Of a stretch of DNA of 64,000 nucleotides, positions 37,536 to 47,198 are shown one piece after another. The first letter of the stretch is position 1. Each line of letters opens with the position of its first letter. Where the stretch lies: assembly GCF_029690045.1 (NCBI RefSeq), contig NZ_CP121464.1, positions 5,580,001 to 5,644,000 on the forward strand, in the 5' to 3' direction. A model generated the notes under the pieces. It was not told the origin of the DNA. It did no database searches and was given only the letters and a program-made list of their open reading frames with translations. The DNA comes from Janthinobacterium rivuli. Lineage in GTDB: Bacteria > Pseudomonadota > Gammaproteobacteria > Burkholderiales > Burkholderiaceae_D. Made by a program: the position numbers and the translations under genes.

Positions 37536-38213
37536 ATGGAACACGCGATCAAACGGGAAACTGCCTTCGTCGGCATCGAAACGAGCAAGCTGCTGCTGAA
37601 AGCCGTGCTGCTCAAGGGCAACGAAGTGCTGTGCAAGGTGCTGGAAAACGACGTGGCCGGCTACCGCTGGCTGCGCAGCTGGCTGCAAAGGAACGACGTG
37701 CCCGTCATCGGCTTGCGCGTCTGCATGCGCCTCGATATGCCGCACAGCGAGGCGCCCGCCCGCATGCTGGCCGACATGGGCATGCTGGTGTGCGACGCCC
37801 AGCCCGCGCAGCTGGACGACTATCTGCGCTGCCAGGGCTTGCCCGATGACGCGGCGCACAGCGCCGTGGTGCTGGCCAACTACTGCGCGCACCGGCGCCC
37901 CGCGCGCTGGACGCCGCCCTCGCCCGCCTATGTGGAACTGCGGCTATGGCTGCGCCGCCTGCACGCCATCGAGGGCGTGCGCCAGCAGGAATCGGCGCGC
38001 CTCGATGCGCATCTGCAGGCCGGCCAGCATGCGCTGCACGCCCTGCTGCGCCAGCAAATCGCCTGCCTGGACGCGCAGATACGCCAGCACGAAAGCGCCA
38101 TCCTCGAACATGTGCGGCGCCATCCAGGCCTGCCCCAGCCGCCCGAGCTGGCCGGCAACTACCAGCGCATCGCCCGCTACAGCGTTGGCGCCAGCCTGGC
38201 CGGCGGCCATTGA
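37536..38213 (+). CDS. IS110-type transposase N-domain-like protein, possibly domesticated
   Basis: 225 residues. It begins with FVGIETSK, where IS110 DEDD transposases have GIDVSK, so the first catalytic Asp is Glu15. RVCMRL, VCDAQPAQLDDYLR and PDDAAHSAVVLANY follow the order of the DEDD domain, but the KTDxxDA segment is eroded. A long helical segment follows and the C-terminal transposase_20 domain is absent. The frame is intact with no stops. Either a relic or a protein recruited to a host role. No inverted repeats are expected for IS110 and none were seen. Confidence 0.6.
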   Translation: MEHAIKRETAFVGIETSKLLLKAVLLKGNEVLCKVLENDVAGYRWLRSWLQRNDVPVIGLRVCMRLDMPHSEAPARMLADMGMLVCDAQPAQLDDYLRCQGLPDDAAHSAVVLANYCAHRRPARWTPPSPAYVELRLWLRRLHAIEGVRQQESARLDAHLQAGQHALHALLRQQIACLDAQIRQHESAILEHVRRHPGLPQPPELAGNYQRIARYSVGASLAGGH

Positions 38214-38356
38214 GCACACAGGGGGCCGGCCACGTGCCGGCCATGCCATAAAAACAACTGATGCATTCCCGTTTTTGTCCCATCCCCGCCGCCAGGCCGC
38301 ATTTCCGCTACACTATTGTCTCTTAAGAACGCAATAGCGAAAGCCGAGCCAGAATC

Positions 38357-39418
38357 ATGAATACGCCAGACATCGAAAATATCAACGTCACCTCTTTCGC
38401 GCCCATGCCGACACCGGCCGAACTGCACGCCAGGCTGCCCCTGTCGGAGAGCGCCTTCGACACCGTCAGCCGCGGCCGCGAAGCGCTGCGCAACATCATC
38501 GACCGCAAGGACCAGCGCCTGTTCGTCGTCGTCGGTCCGTGCTCCATCCACGACCCGGTCGCCGGCCTCGATTACGCGCGCCGCCTGAAAGCGCTGCAAG
38601 AGGAAGTCAAGGATACGATGCTGCTGGTGATGCGCGTGTATTTCGAAAAACCGCGTACCACCACGGGCTGGAAAGGCTACATCAACGACCCTTACATGGA
38701 CGATTCGTTCAAGGTCAACGAAGGCATGGAAAAGGCGCGCCAGTTCCTGCTCGACGTGTGCGAACTGGGCCTGCCCACCGCCACCGAAGCGCTGGACCCG
38801 ATCTCGCCGCAGTACCTGGGCGACCTGATCGCCTGGACCGCCATCGGCGCGCGCACGACGGAATCGCAGACGCACCGCGAAATGTCGTCCGGCCTGTCGA
38901 CCCCTGTCGGCTTCAAGAACGGCACCGATGGCGACATCAGCATCGCAGTCAACGCGATTTTGTCGTCGGCGCACCCGCACTCCTTCCTGGGCATTAACGG
39001 CGAAGGCAACGTCGCCATCGTGCGCACGCGCGGCAACGCGTATGGCCACGTCGTGCTGCGCGGCGGCGACGGCCGTCCGAACTACGATTCGGTCTCGATC
39101 GCCATCGCCGAACAGGCGCTGGCCAAGGCCAAGCTGCCGGCAAACCTGGTGGTCGACTGCTCGCACGCGAACAGCTATAAAAAGCCGGAACTGCAACCGC
39201 TGGTGATGGCCGACGTGGTCAACCAGATCCGCCAGGGCAACCGTTCGCTGGTGGGCGTGATGATCGAATCGAACATCGTCGGCGGCAACCAGAAAATCCC
39301 GCAAGACCTGTCGCAACTGACCTACGGCTGCTCCGTCACCGACGGCTGCATCGACTGGGACACGACGGCCACCATGCTGCGCGACGCGCATGCGCACCTG
39401 CTGAACCGCCCGAAGTAA
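38357..39418 (+). CDS. aroG: 3-deoxy-7-phosphoheptulonate (DAHP) synthase, class I
   Basis: 353 residues. DRKDQRLFVVVGPCSIHDP, MRVYFEKPRTTTGWKG, GARTTESQTHRE and VDCSHANS are the PEP, metal and erythrose-4-phosphate binding motifs of AroF/G/H. It catalyses the first step of the shikimate pathway. Which aromatic amino acid feeds back on this isozyme cannot be read here. An inverted-repeat element follows 5 bases after the stop. Confidence 0.95.
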   Translation: MNTPDIENINVTSFAPMPTPAELHARLPLSESAFDTVSRGREALRNIIDRKDQRLFVVVGPCSIHDPVAGLDYARRLKALQEEVKDTMLLVMRVYFEKPRTTTGWKGYINDPYMDDSFKVNEGMEKARQFLLDVCELGLPTATEALDPISPQYLGDLIAWTAIGARTTESQTHREMSSGLSTPVGFKNGTDGDISIAVNAILSSAHPHSFLGINGEGNVAIVRTRGNAYGHVVLRGGDGRPNYDSVSIAIAEQALAKAKLPANLVVDCSHANSYKKPELQPLVMADVVNQIRQGNRSLVGVMIESNIVGGNQKIPQDLSQLTYGCSVTDGCIDWDTTATMLRDAHAHLLNRPK

Positions 39419-39423
39419 ACAGC

Positions 39424-39490
39424 TGGGGTCAGACCCCCTCTTGCGTTGGCGCTGAACCTGGCGTTAGCGGCATTGAGGGTCTGACCCCAA
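39424..39490. repeat. Inverted-repeat palindromic element (REP-like)
   Basis: TGGGGTCAGACCC (39424-39436) and its exact complement GGGTCTGACCCCA (39478-39490) flank a 41-base loop. Each arm is itself nearly palindromic (GGGGTC-A-GACCCC). It fills the space between the convergent ends of aroG and the NirD-like gene and may act as a bidirectional terminator or be a dispersed chromosomal repeat. No second copy was noticed in this window. Confidence 0.75.
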
Positions 39491-39494
39491 ACAC

Positions 39495-39902
39495 CTATGC
39501 CATCTGCACATGCGGCAGCACGGCGAACGATCCCGCCAGCGCCTGTTCGGCCTTGCTGGCCGGGATATTGAGTTCATTGACGTCCAGGTAGATACGCCCG
39601 TCCAGGATGCGCACGGCGTACAGGCGCGCCATGCCCTGCACGGGCGCCACCAGGCGGCCCGAATCGAGCTCGATGATCCAGCTGTTCTTCGGCCCCATCA
39701 GGTTTTTCTCCATCAGCACCCCATGCGCCAGCGGGCCGCCCAGGCAAGGCACCGTGTCGAGCAGCGCGTACACCGTATCGTCCGCCGCGCGAAACAGCGC
39801 CACGCCCGGCAAGTCCTGCCACGCCAGTCCCCGCTGCACCATGCGCACGCCCGCCAGCGGCATGTCCTTCAGGCGGCAAATCATTTTCCATTGTTCCGAC
39901 AT
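39495..39902 (-). CDS. NirD-like Rieske-fold protein without iron-sulfur ligands
   Basis: 135 residues resembling the small subunit of NADH-dependent nitrite reductase (NirD): [31 protein letters not shown], a central [15 protein letters not shown] and a [13 protein letters not shown] end. As in NirD, the C-x-H / C-x-x-H ligands of Rieske proteins are missing. No nirB is near, so it is an orphan and may not serve nitrite reduction. Start 39902 is supported by AAGGAG. Confidence 0.7.
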   Translation of the reverse strand: MSEQWKMICRLKDMPLAGVRMVQRGLAWQDLPGVALFRAADDTVYALLDTVPCLGGPLAHGVLMEKNLMGPKNSWIIELDSGRLVAPVQGMARLYAVRILDGRIYLDVNELNIPASKAEQALAGSFAVLPHVQMA

Positions 39903-40110
39903 TGCTAGCTCCTTGAAAAAGGCACACGCTTGCCTAAGCAAGAGCGATGCCAGTGCCGCACAGGCGCAAAGCAGCCAGAATCCCGGGCAAAACCGGCCCG
40001 CGCCGCACTGCGCAAGTGCACACTGCCGCCGAAATGGTGCGCCGGCCGCACGGTGGACTGGCCGGCTTTCCTTTACAATGGCGGATTACTCCTCCCTATT
40101 TAGCACCTTC

Positions 40111-41151
40111 ATGATTGTTCTTGGCGTCGAATCCTCCTGTGACGAAACCGGCCTGGCCTTGTACGACACGCAACGCGGCCTGCTGTCGCACGCCCTCTAC
40201 TCGCAAGTAGCCATGCACGAGCAATATGGCGGCGTGGTGCCGGAACTGGCGTCGCGCGACCATATCCGCCGCGCCATCCCCCTGCTGGAAGAAACCCTGG
40301 CCAAGGCCGGCATCACCCTGCCCGAAATCGACGCCATCGCCTACACGCAGGGTCCGGGACTGGCCGGCGCGCTGCTGGTCGGTTCCTCCGTTGCCTGCAG
40401 CCTGGGCCTGGCCATCAACAAGCCGGTGCTGGGCATCCATCACCTGGAAGGCCATCTGCTGTCGCCGTTACTGGCGTCCGAGCCGCCGGAATTCCCCTTC
40501 ATCGCCCTGCTGGTGTCGGGCGGTCACACGCAGCTGATGCGCGTCGATGGCGTGGGACAGTACACGATGCTGGGCGAAACGCTCGATGATGCGGCCGGTG
40601 AAGCGTTCGACAAATCGGCCAAGCTGCTGGGCCTCGGTTATCCGGGCGGCCCCGCCATTTCGCGCCTGGCCGAATTCGGCGACCCGCTGGCCTATAAACT
40701 GCCACGCCCGATGCTGCACTCGAAGGATTTCAACTTCAGCTTTTCCGGCTTGAAGACGGCCGTGTTGACGGTGGTGAAAAACCATGAAGAAAAAGTCATC
40801 GCGAACATCTGCGAACAGGACAAGGCGAATATCGCGCGCGGCTTCGTCGACGCCATCGTCGACGTGCTGACGGCCAAATGCGTGGCTGCCCTCAAGCACA
40901 CGGGCTTGAAACGCCTGGTGATCGCCGGCGGCGTGGGCGCCAACACGCAACTGCGCGCCTCGCTCAACGCGGCGGCCGCCAAGAAGCGTTTTAAAGTGTA
41001 TTACCCGGAGCTGGAGTTCTGTACCGATAACGGCGCCATGATCGCCTTTGCCGGCGCCATGCGCCTGCAGATCAATCCCGACGCCGCCAAGCACGATTAC
41101 TCGTTCAACGTGCGCCCGCGCTGGCCGCTGGATGAAATCCGCGAAATCTGA
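40111..41151 (+). CDS. tsaD: tRNA threonylcarbamoyladenosine transferase TsaD
   Basis: 346 residues. It opens [12 protein letters not shown], has the metal-binding [15 protein letters not shown], and a C-terminal [10 protein letters not shown] and [10 protein letters not shown]. These are invariant in TsaD (Gcp/YgjD). With TsaB, TsaE and TsaC it makes t6A37 on ANN-decoding tRNAs, which include tRNA-Ile2 of this window. ATG 40111 is the family start. It ends one base before the eutC stop on the other strand. Confidence 0.96.
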   Translation: MIVLGVESSCDETGLALYDTQRGLLSHALYSQVAMHEQYGGVVPELASRDHIRRAIPLLEETLAKAGITLPEIDAIAYTQGPGLAGALLVGSSVACSLGLAINKPVLGIHHLEGHLLSPLLASEPPEFPFIALLVSGGHTQLMRVDGVGQYTMLGETLDDAAGEAFDKSAKLLGLGYPGGPAISRLAEFGDPLAYKLPRPMLHSKDFNFSFSGLKTAVLTVVKNHEEKVIANICEQDKANIARGFVDAIVDVLTAKCVAALKHTGLKRLVIAGGVGANTQLRASLNAAAAKKRFKVYYPELEFCTDNGAMIAFAGAMRLQINPDAAKHDYSFNVRPRWPLDEIREI

Positions 41152-41925
41152 TCACGCCAGCAGGAAGTTGCGCGTGCCCGCCAGGGCCGCGCCCTCTTCC
41201 ACCGTTTCATCCTTCAATGCCACGCCAGACAGCTGCCGGCTGAACGCCTGCGACAGCAGATAATGCAGCCGGTACGCCGCCTGCGCATACGCCAGCCCCT
41301 CGGGACGCACATTCGAAATGCAGTTGCGGCGCTCGTCCAGCAAGCCCACCTTGGGCGCCCACGTCAGGTACAGGCCCAGGCTGTCCGGAGAACTCAAGCC
41401 CGGCCGCTCGCCGATCAGCACCAGCACGGCGCGCGCCTGCAATAACTCACCCACCTCGTCACCGACGGCCACTCGCCCCTGCGCCACGATGTGCAGCGGC
41501 GACAGCGTCCACGCTTCCCGCGCCAGCCGCTCGCGCAAGGCGGCCAGGAACGGCGCCGCATGGCGCTGCACGGCCAGCGCCGACAGGCCATCGGCCGCCA
41601 CCAGTGCCAGGTCGACTCCCTTGCTACCTCCGACCAGCCGCGCCCGCGAAGCGTCGTCGAGGCGGCGCCCCAGGTCGGGCCGTTGCAGATAGTCGGCGCG
41701 CGTGGTGGCCGCGCTGTGCAGCTGCACGCAGTCTTGCCCTTGCGCGGCCAAGTCGCGCGCCAGGGCTTCGCCATCGAGCGCCAGGTGCACGGCGTCGCGC
41801 GCCTGCGCGTGGGCCAGCTGGAACGCCAGTTGCGCGCTGGTCGGTACGCTGACGCCACGGCGCCCCAGCGCGATGCGCGCCGCCGTATGCGCGCGCAGGG
41901 CCTGCCAAGGGTTGGTTTCGTCCAT
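41152..41925 (-). CDS. eutC: Ethanolamine ammonia-lyase small subunit
   Basis: 257 residues. [16 protein letters not shown] at the N-terminus, [25 protein letters not shown] and RRNCISNVR are EutC family segments that contact adenosylcobalamin. It acts with EutB to split ethanolamine into acetaldehyde and ammonia. Start 41925 follows a strong AGGAGG. Eight bases downstream of eutB. Confidence 0.92.
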   Translation of the reverse strand: MDETNPWQALRAHTAARIALGRRGVSVPTSAQLAFQLAHAQARDAVHLALDGEALARDLAAQGQDCVQLHSAATTRADYLQRPDLGRRLDDASRARLVGGSKGVDLALVAADGLSALAVQRHAAPFLAALRERLAREAWTLSPLHIVAQGRVAVGDEVGELLQARAVLVLIGERPGLSSPDSLGLYLTWAPKVGLLDERRNCISNVRPEGLAYAQAAYRLHYLLSQAFSRQLSGVALKDETVEEGAALAGTRNFLLA

Positions 41926-41933
41926 GCGTCCTC

Positions 41934-43322
41934 CTAGTCGTCCAGGCGCAGCAGGGCCGCATGGAAAGCCGGCGCCAGCGCTTCGCTCAAGCGGCCCTGC
42001 GCATCCGTGATCCGCATGCGCGCCAGCCAGGCTGCGAATTCGGGCGCCGGACGCAGGCCCAGCACACGGCGCGCATACAGGGCGTCGTGGAACGAAGTGC
42101 TCTGGTAGCCGAGCATGATGTCGTCCGCGCCCGGCACGCCCATGATGAAATTGCAGCCGGCCACGCCCAGCATGGTCAGCAAGGCGTCCATGTCGTCCTG
42201 ATCCGCTTCCGCATGGTTGGTGTAGCACACGTCGCAGCCCATGGGCAGCCCGAGCAGCTTGGCGCAGAAATGGTCTTCCAGCCCCGCGCGCATGATCTGC
42301 TTGCCGTCGTACAGGTACTCGGGGCCGATGAAACCGACGACGGAATTGACCAGCAGCGGCTGATACGCGCGCGCCACCGCATAGGCGCGCGCCTCGCACG
42401 TCTGCTGGTCCATGCCGTGGTGGGCGCCGGCCGACAGCGCGCTGCCCTGCCCCGTCTCGAAATACATGACGTTGTTGCCCACCATGCCGCGCCCCAGCGA
42501 CAGGGCCGCCGCCTGCCCCTCGGCCAGCAGGGACAAGTCGATGCCGAAGCTGCGGTTGGCCGCCTGCGTGCCCGCCACCGACTGGAACACGAGGTCGACG
42601 GGCGCGCCACGGCGTATCGCCTCGATGGTATTGGTAATGTGCGTGAGCACGCACGACTGGGTGGGAATTTGATATTGATCGATGACGGCGTCGAGCAGGT
42701 GCAGCAGCGACACCACCTGCGCCACATTGTCGGTGGCGGGATTGATGCCGATCACGGCGTCGCCGCTGCCCAGCAGCAGGCCATCGAGAATGGAGGCGGC
42801 AATCCCCGTGGCGTCGTCCGTCGGGTGGTTCGGCTGCAGCCGCGTGGACAGACGGTTTTCCAGGCCCAGGGTATTGCGAAAGGCCGTGACGACCCGGCAC
42901 TTGCGGGCCACCAGCACCAGGTCCTGCAAGCGCATGATTTTTGAGACGGCGGCCGCCATTTCCGGCGTGATGCCGGCGGCGACGCGCGCCAGCGTTGGCG
43001 TATCTGTCGCGTCATCGAGCAGCCAGTCGCGAAAGTCGCCCACGCACAAGTGCTCGATGGGAGCAAAGGCGGCACGCTCGTGGCTATCGATGATCAGGCG
43101 CGTGACTTCATCCTCTTCATACGGCACCAGCGCTTCATTGAGAAATGTCAACAGCGGCACGTCGGCCAGCGCCAGCTGCGCCGCCACCCGCTCGCGCGCG
43201 CTGGCGGCCGCCACACCGGCCAGCACGTCGCCCGAACGCAGCGGCGAGGCCTTGGTCAGCAGCTCTTTCAGGCTGGCGAATTGGTAAACATGGCTGTCTA
43301 TCGTATGGCTGAAGCGGGGCAT
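41934..43322 (-). CDS. eutB: Ethanolamine ammonia-lyase large subunit
   Basis: 462 residues, TIM barrel. SRLNPN-type region is [10 protein letters not shown] here, followed by [24 protein letters not shown] and [12 protein letters not shown], which are active-site and B12-binding segments of EutB. Start 43322 (MPRFSHT) has GGAG upstream. No shell, transporter or aldehyde dehydrogenase genes are near, so this is the compartment-free catabolic type. Confidence 0.92.
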   Translation of the reverse strand: MPRFSHTIDSHVYQFASLKELLTKASPLRSGDVLAGVAAASARERVAAQLALADVPLLTFLNEALVPYEEDEVTRLIIDSHERAAFAPIEHLCVGDFRDWLLDDATDTPTLARVAAGITPEMAAAVSKIMRLQDLVLVARKCRVVTAFRNTLGLENRLSTRLQPNHPTDDATGIAASILDGLLLGSGDAVIGINPATDNVAQVVSLLHLLDAVIDQYQIPTQSCVLTHITNTIEAIRRGAPVDLVFQSVAGTQAANRSFGIDLSLLAEGQAAALSLGRGMVGNNVMYFETGQGSALSAGAHHGMDQQTCEARAYAVARAYQPLLVNSVVGFIGPEYLYDGKQIMRAGLEDHFCAKLLGLPMGCDVCYTNHAEADQDDMDALLTMLGVAGCNFIMGVPGADDIMLGYQSTSFHDALYARRVLGLRPAPEFAAWLARMRITDAQGRLSEALAPAFHAALLRLDD

Positions 43323-43365
43323 AGATTGTGCTCCAAGGCATCCCAATGGCCCATTCTACGCCAGG

Positions 43366-44829
43366 CTACAGGCTGCGCAGCGCCCCTTCCAGCTGCGGGT
43401 AGCGGAAGACAAAGCCGTCGGCCAGCAAACGGCGCGGTGCGACCCTTTGGCCTTCCACCAGCAAATCGGCCTGCTCGCCCAGCAAGGCGCGCATGAGCAA
43501 GGCCGGCGTGGGCATGACGCTGGGGCGGTGCAGCACGGCGCCCGCCACCTGGGCGAAGCGACGCTGCGCGATAGCTTCCGGCGCGCAGAAGTTATACGCG
43601 CCGCCCACTGCCTGCTCTTCGCTGCGGCGCGCCAGATGGGCGATGCCGCGGATCACGTCGCGCACATGCACCCACGTGACCCACTGCTTGCCGCTGCCCA
43701 GCGGGCCGCCCACGCCGAAGCGGACCGGCAGCAGCATCTGCGGCAGCGAACCCTGATGGCCGAAGACGAGGCCAAAGCGCATGCAGCCCACCTGCACGCC
43801 AAATTTCTCCGCCTGGCGCGCGGCCGCTTCCCATTCCTGGCACAGCTGCGACATGAAGATGGCTTGCGGCGCGCTCTCCTCCGTCAATTCCGTCGGATCG
43901 CCCTGCGGCTGCACGCCGTAGTAACCGATGGCCGATGCCGACAGCAGCACTCTTGGCTTGTGCTGCGCACGGGCGATCCACGCCACCAGGTCCTGCGTCA
44001 GCGCGACGCGGCTGCGGCGCAAGGCGGCCTTGCGCGCGTCCGTCCAGCGATGCCCGACGATGCGCGCGCCGGCCAGGTTGATCACCATGTCGATGCGCTG
44101 CGCATCCGATAAGGCGTCCAGCGACTGGATGCAGCGCACCTGGCCGTCGAACGTCCACGCGGCCTGTTTCGGCTGGCGCGTCAGCACCGTCACCGCATGG
44201 CCGTCGGCCAGCAAGGCGCTGACCAACTGCTGGCCGATAAAACCCGTGGCGCCCGTCACCAGCACGGACTGCGGCGTGCTGGCAAAGCGCAGGCTCTCCT
44301 CTTGCTCTGCCGTCTCCTGCACTTGGCGCAGTCCCAGCTGCCACACGGCATACGCGTCGCGCAGGCCGGACAAGCCCACGCCCACGCCGCACAGAGCGAG
44401 GAAGACGCTGAGCCAGCCATACGGCTGCCACACGAGGGCCGTCGGCAAGCTGGCCCATTCGCTGCTGTTCAGGGCCAGCAGGGCGATGAAGGCGCCCGCA
44501 TTAATCGCCAGCACCGTGTGCGTGACCCGCTCCGTGGCGGGCAAGAGGCGGGTCTGGTCTTCGACGACGAAGTCCCACAGGGTCAATACGATTTCCACGC
44601 CAAACACGATGACCAGCACCCAGGCCCAGGCGCCATGCCATTCCCAGGCCGCCAGGCCGACGAACAGCAGGCTGTAGATCAGGGCGCGCGTGGCATGGAT
44701 CGTCAATTCGAGGCGCGCCGACGCCTTTTGCGGCAGCGCTTCCGTGATTTCATGGTGGTAGATGGTGTCGAAGGCGCCCAAACAGCCTTGCGCCGCCATC
44801 AGTTGCAGGGCCAGCAAATGCGTATTCAT
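43366..44829 (-). CDS. Fused membrane domain / TIGR01777-type NAD-dependent epimerase
   Basis: 487 residues. Residues 1-175 hold about four membrane helices, starting with an out-facing-looking segment (GCLGAFDTIYHHE). The C-terminal 300 residues are an SDR of the TIGR01777 type: VLVTGATGFIGQQLV, NLAGARI, SASAIGYYG and a DUF1731-like end (LLADGFVFRYPQLEGAL). Start 44829 follows AAGGAGAC. It overlaps the DUF4166 gene by 4 bases. Substrate unknown; lipid context suggests a lipid head group or quinone-like compound. Confidence 0.8.
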   Translation of the reverse strand: MNTHLLALQLMAAQGCLGAFDTIYHHEITEALPQKASARLELTIHATRALIYSLLFVGLAAWEWHGAWAWVLVIVFGVEIVLTLWDFVVEDQTRLLPATERVTHTVLAINAGAFIALLALNSSEWASLPTALVWQPYGWLSVFLALCGVGVGLSGLRDAYAVWQLGLRQVQETAEQEESLRFASTPQSVLVTGATGFIGQQLVSALLADGHAVTVLTRQPKQAAWTFDGQVRCIQSLDALSDAQRIDMVINLAGARIVGHRWTDARKAALRRSRVALTQDLVAWIARAQHKPRVLLSASAIGYYGVQPQGDPTELTEESAPQAIFMSQLCQEWEAAARQAEKFGVQVGCMRFGLVFGHQGSLPQMLLPVRFGVGGPLGSGKQWVTWVHVRDVIRGIAHLARRSEEQAVGGAYNFCAPEAIAQRRFAQVAGAVLHRPSVMPTPALLMRALLGEQADLLVEGQRVAPRRLLADGFVFRYPQLEGALRSL

Positions 44830-45464
44830 GGTGTCTCCTTTTCCGGTGCGGCGGACTCGCGGAACACGCCGGCCTGGGTGAACGTGGTGCCGAACAGGGC
44901 GTGGCGAATCTCGATGCGGATGTTGAACTGCTGCGGCGTCTCGTTGCGGTGGCACAGGTAGGTCTTGCCGGGCGTGAGCACGCCGGGCAGCGGCAGGCGC
45001 CAGCCGAAAAGGTCGAGGAAATAGCCGTCGCTGGTGAAGTGCAGGTTGCCGTCTTCCACGTGCAGCAGCAGCTTCATGCCCAGGCCCAGGCCCACGTATT
45101 CGAGCACCTCGCCCTTCGCGCTTTCGGCCATGTAGGAAGTGAAGCGGATCGGCGCGCGGCCATGCAGGCGGTAGGTGCGCTGCTTGAAGATGAAGGGGCA
45201 GCCGGGGCGCGAATAGACTTCGATATCGACGGGGAAATCCGCGTCGTCATACGGAATCAGGGCGCCATCGATGAAGGGGCGCGTCAGCCAGCCGAGGAAC
45301 TTCCCCAGGCGCGAGCTGCTAAGTTCACTGAGCTCACCCCGGTAGTACAAAGGCTGGCCCGGCGCGGGATTTTTCTCGAAGCGGCGGCGGATGTCCGGGT
45401 GCAGGGTCAGCCACTGCGCGCCCATCACCTTCTTGAACAGTTCTCCTTCGGACGGGCCGTTCAT
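44826..45464 (-). CDS. DUF4166-family protein
   Basis: 212 residues. It opens LFKKVMGAQWLTLHPDIRRR and contains FKQRTYRLHGRAPIRFTSYM and GLGLGMKLLLHVEDGNLHF, as in DUF4166 proteins, which commonly occur beside epimerase genes. No membrane helix or known catalytic motif. Second gene of the GbsR-headed operon, joined to both neighbours by 4-base overlaps. Confidence 0.78.
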   Translation of the reverse strand: MNGPSEGELFKKVMGAQWLTLHPDIRRRFEKNPAPGQPLYYRGELSELSSSRLGKFLGWLTRPFIDGALIPYDDADFPVDIEVYSRPGCPFIFKQRTYRLHGRAPIRFTSYMAESAKGEVLEYVGLGLGMKLLLHVEDGNLHFTSDGYFLDLFGWRLPLPGVLTPGKTYLCHRNETPQQFNIRIEIRHALFGTTFTQAGVFRESAAPEKETP

Positions 45465-46015
45465 GATTTTGCGCGCTTGCCAGGTTTGTCGTCCGGGCTG
45501 AGAAACTTGGCCACCTTGCCACCCATCGACAGCATGCGCTGCAAGGTCGCTGGCGGCAAATTCTTGTAGTCGCTATAGGTGCTGCTGAGCATTTCCAGGA
45601 AGGCCAGCACTTCGCCCATGCGTTCCAGGGTCGCCGGTGGTATCGCCGCATCGTGCTCGCCCTCGATCGCGCATTCGCGCAGCACCGTCAGGGTGGGATC
45701 GATCTCGCGCCGCTTGCGCTCCTCCATGATGACCCTGAAGATTTCCCACACATCCTGCAGGGCGACGAAGTGGTCGCGCCGGTCCCCCATCACGTGCGTG
45801 ATGCGCGCCAGGCCCCAGCTTTGCAATTCCTTCAGGCTGTTGCTGACGTTGGAGCGGGCCACGTTCAGGCTGGCCGCGATGTCTTCCGCCGTCAGCGGTT
45901 CATTCGCCAGGAACAGCAGCGCGTGGATTTGCGCCACCGTGCGGTTGACGCCCCAGCGGGTGCCCATCTCCCCCCAATGGAGAATGTACTTTTGCGTGGT
46001 CGGACTCAGCTCCAT
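45461..46015 (-). CDS. GbsR/MarR-family transcriptional regulator
   Basis: 184 residues. The GbsR signature W-x-G-R-x-x-x-Q-hydrophobic is present as WGVNRTVAQIHALLFL, followed by a winged helix (LTAEDIAASLNVARSNVSNSLKELQ). C-terminal helices provide dimerisation. It heads a three-gene operon. A perfect inverted repeat over its own promoter (46027-46046) is the likely autoregulatory operator. The inducer is unknown; the family is known for sensing choline-like or membrane-stress signals. Confidence 0.88.
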   Translation of the reverse strand: MELSPTTQKYILHWGEMGTRWGVNRTVAQIHALLFLANEPLTAEDIAASLNVARSNVSNSLKELQSWGLARITHVMGDRRDHFVALQDVWEIFRVIMEERKRREIDPTLTVLRECAIEGEHDAAIPPATLERMGEVLAFLEMLSSTYSDYKNLPPATLQRMLSMGGKVAKFLSPDDKPGKRAKS

Positions 46016-46026
46016 GATTTTCTCTT

Positions 46027-46046
46027 ATTTCTGTCGTTACAGAAAT
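46027..46046. promoter_or_regulatory. Palindromic operator of the GbsR-type regulator
   Basis: ATTTCTGT-CGTT-ACAGAAAT: 8-base perfect arms, 4-base spacer, covering the -10 region and start point of the promoter of the regulator gene. A third half-site ACAGAAAT lies at 46057-46064 inside the -35/-10 spacer. Confidence 0.75.
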
Positions 46047-46072
46047 GTAAGATGAAACAGAAATCGAGTCAA
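46044..46072 (-). promoter_or_regulatory. Sigma-70 promoter of the GbsR-headed operon
   Basis: On the - strand TTGACT (46067-46072), a 17-base spacer, TACATT (46044-46049). It lies 29 bases before the regulator start and is overlapped by the operator. Confidence 0.7.
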
Positions 46073-46082
46073 GCGCGATTCG

Positions 46083-47198
46083 TCAGGACTGTGCGGGCGG
46101 CTGGCCCATGGCGCGCAGGAATTGCTGCTGCGAGGCGTGCAGCTGGCCGTAACCGAGTTCGCGGTAGACGAGGCCGTGGCGCGGCGCCAGTTCTGCCAGG
46201 ATGCGCGCCAGCGCCGGATAGTGGCGATGGTTCCAGGTGGGGAACAGATGATGCGTCAGGTGCAGATTCAAGCCGCCCAACCAGTAACCGAGCCAGCGCA
46301 AGGCGCGCGGTTTTGGCGTCCAGTCGCAGGCCGTATAAAACGTGTGCTGATACCAGTCATGCGGCAAGGTGCCGTCTGGCCCCGGCTGGAAAAACTCCAC
46401 TTCGGCCCAGTGCGTACCGAGGATCAGCGCCACCAGCGCGCACGAGGCGATCATCTGACCCACGAAATACGCGCCCAGCACCACGCCCCAGCCGATGCCG
46501 TGCTGCTGCAGCACCCACATGGGCAGCGCCAGCACCAGCGCCACGTGGCCCAGCTTCCAGCCGAGGAACGACAGCCAGCCGCGCCAGCCCTGCAAGCGGC
46601 TGTGCGCGGCCACGGGCGTCTTGCCGAAGCGGTCCAGCCAGTCGCCATACCAGTTCAGGTACGGCAGCGACAGGGCAGCCACCACGGGCCAGTACAGGTA
46701 CTGGTAGCGGTATTGCGGCGACCAGCGCTGGAACGGCGTCTGGCGCAGGAAGGGATTGGGTTCCGTGTCGAGGTCATAGCCTTCCACGTTGGCATACGTA
46801 TGGTGAAAATGCACGTGGCGGATGGTCCAGAAATCCGTGTCCACGCCCACGGGCAAGCCCACCAGGCGGATCAGCACGCGGTTCAGGCGTCCCTGGCGGA
46901 AGACGGCGCTGTGGGCCGCATCGTGCAGGGTATTCATGGCCAGCGCCATGGCCGCGACCAGGCAAGCGACATAGCTGGCGACAAACGGCCAGGTGCCGCC
47001 GGCGCTCAAGGCCAGCGCATACAGTCCCACCGTCAGCGCGGCCAGGAACAAGGTTTTCGCATGCAGGCGCGCATCGCCGAAGCGGTGTTTTCCTTCGTCC
47101 GCCAGATAGGCATCGGCCCGCGCGCGCAATTCGCGGCGGAAGGCGGAATCGCGGGCGGGCTGGAAGCGCAGCGGCGGCAAGGAAGACACAGGCTTCAC
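46083..47198 (-). CDS. Membrane fatty acid desaturase
   Basis: 371 residues. Three His boxes: HDAAH (in NTLHDAAHSAVF), HFHHTY (RHVHFHHTYANV), and THHLFP (HLTHHLFPTWNH), with several membrane helices between them: the di-iron acyl-lipid desaturase pattern. GTG 47198 overlaps the previous stop by 4 bases. It would introduce a double bond into an acyl chain, perhaps of the product made by the upstream KAS-III operon. Confidence 0.88.
   Translation of the reverse strand: MKPVSSLPPLRFQPARDSAFRRELRARADAYLADEGKHRFGDARLHAKTLFLAALTVGLYALALSAGGTWPFVASYVACLVAAMALAMNTLHDAAHSAVFRQGRLNRVLIRLVGLPVGVDTDFWTIRHVHFHHTYANVEGYDLDTEPNPFLRQTPFQRWSPQYRYQYLYWPVVAALSLPYLNWYGDWLDRFGKTPVAAHSRLQGWRGWLSFLGWKLGHVALVLALPMWVLQQHGIGWGVVLGAYFVGQMIASCALVALILGTHWAEVEFFQPGPDGTLPHDWYQHTFYTACDWTPKPRALRWLGYWLGGLNLHLTHHLFPTWNHRHYPALARILAELAPRHGLVYRELGYGQLHASQQQFLRAMGQPPAQS

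Noticed and set aside
41152..43322. Ethanolamine utilisation microcompartment
   Set aside because: Only eutB and eutC are present; no shell or accessory genes in the flanks.
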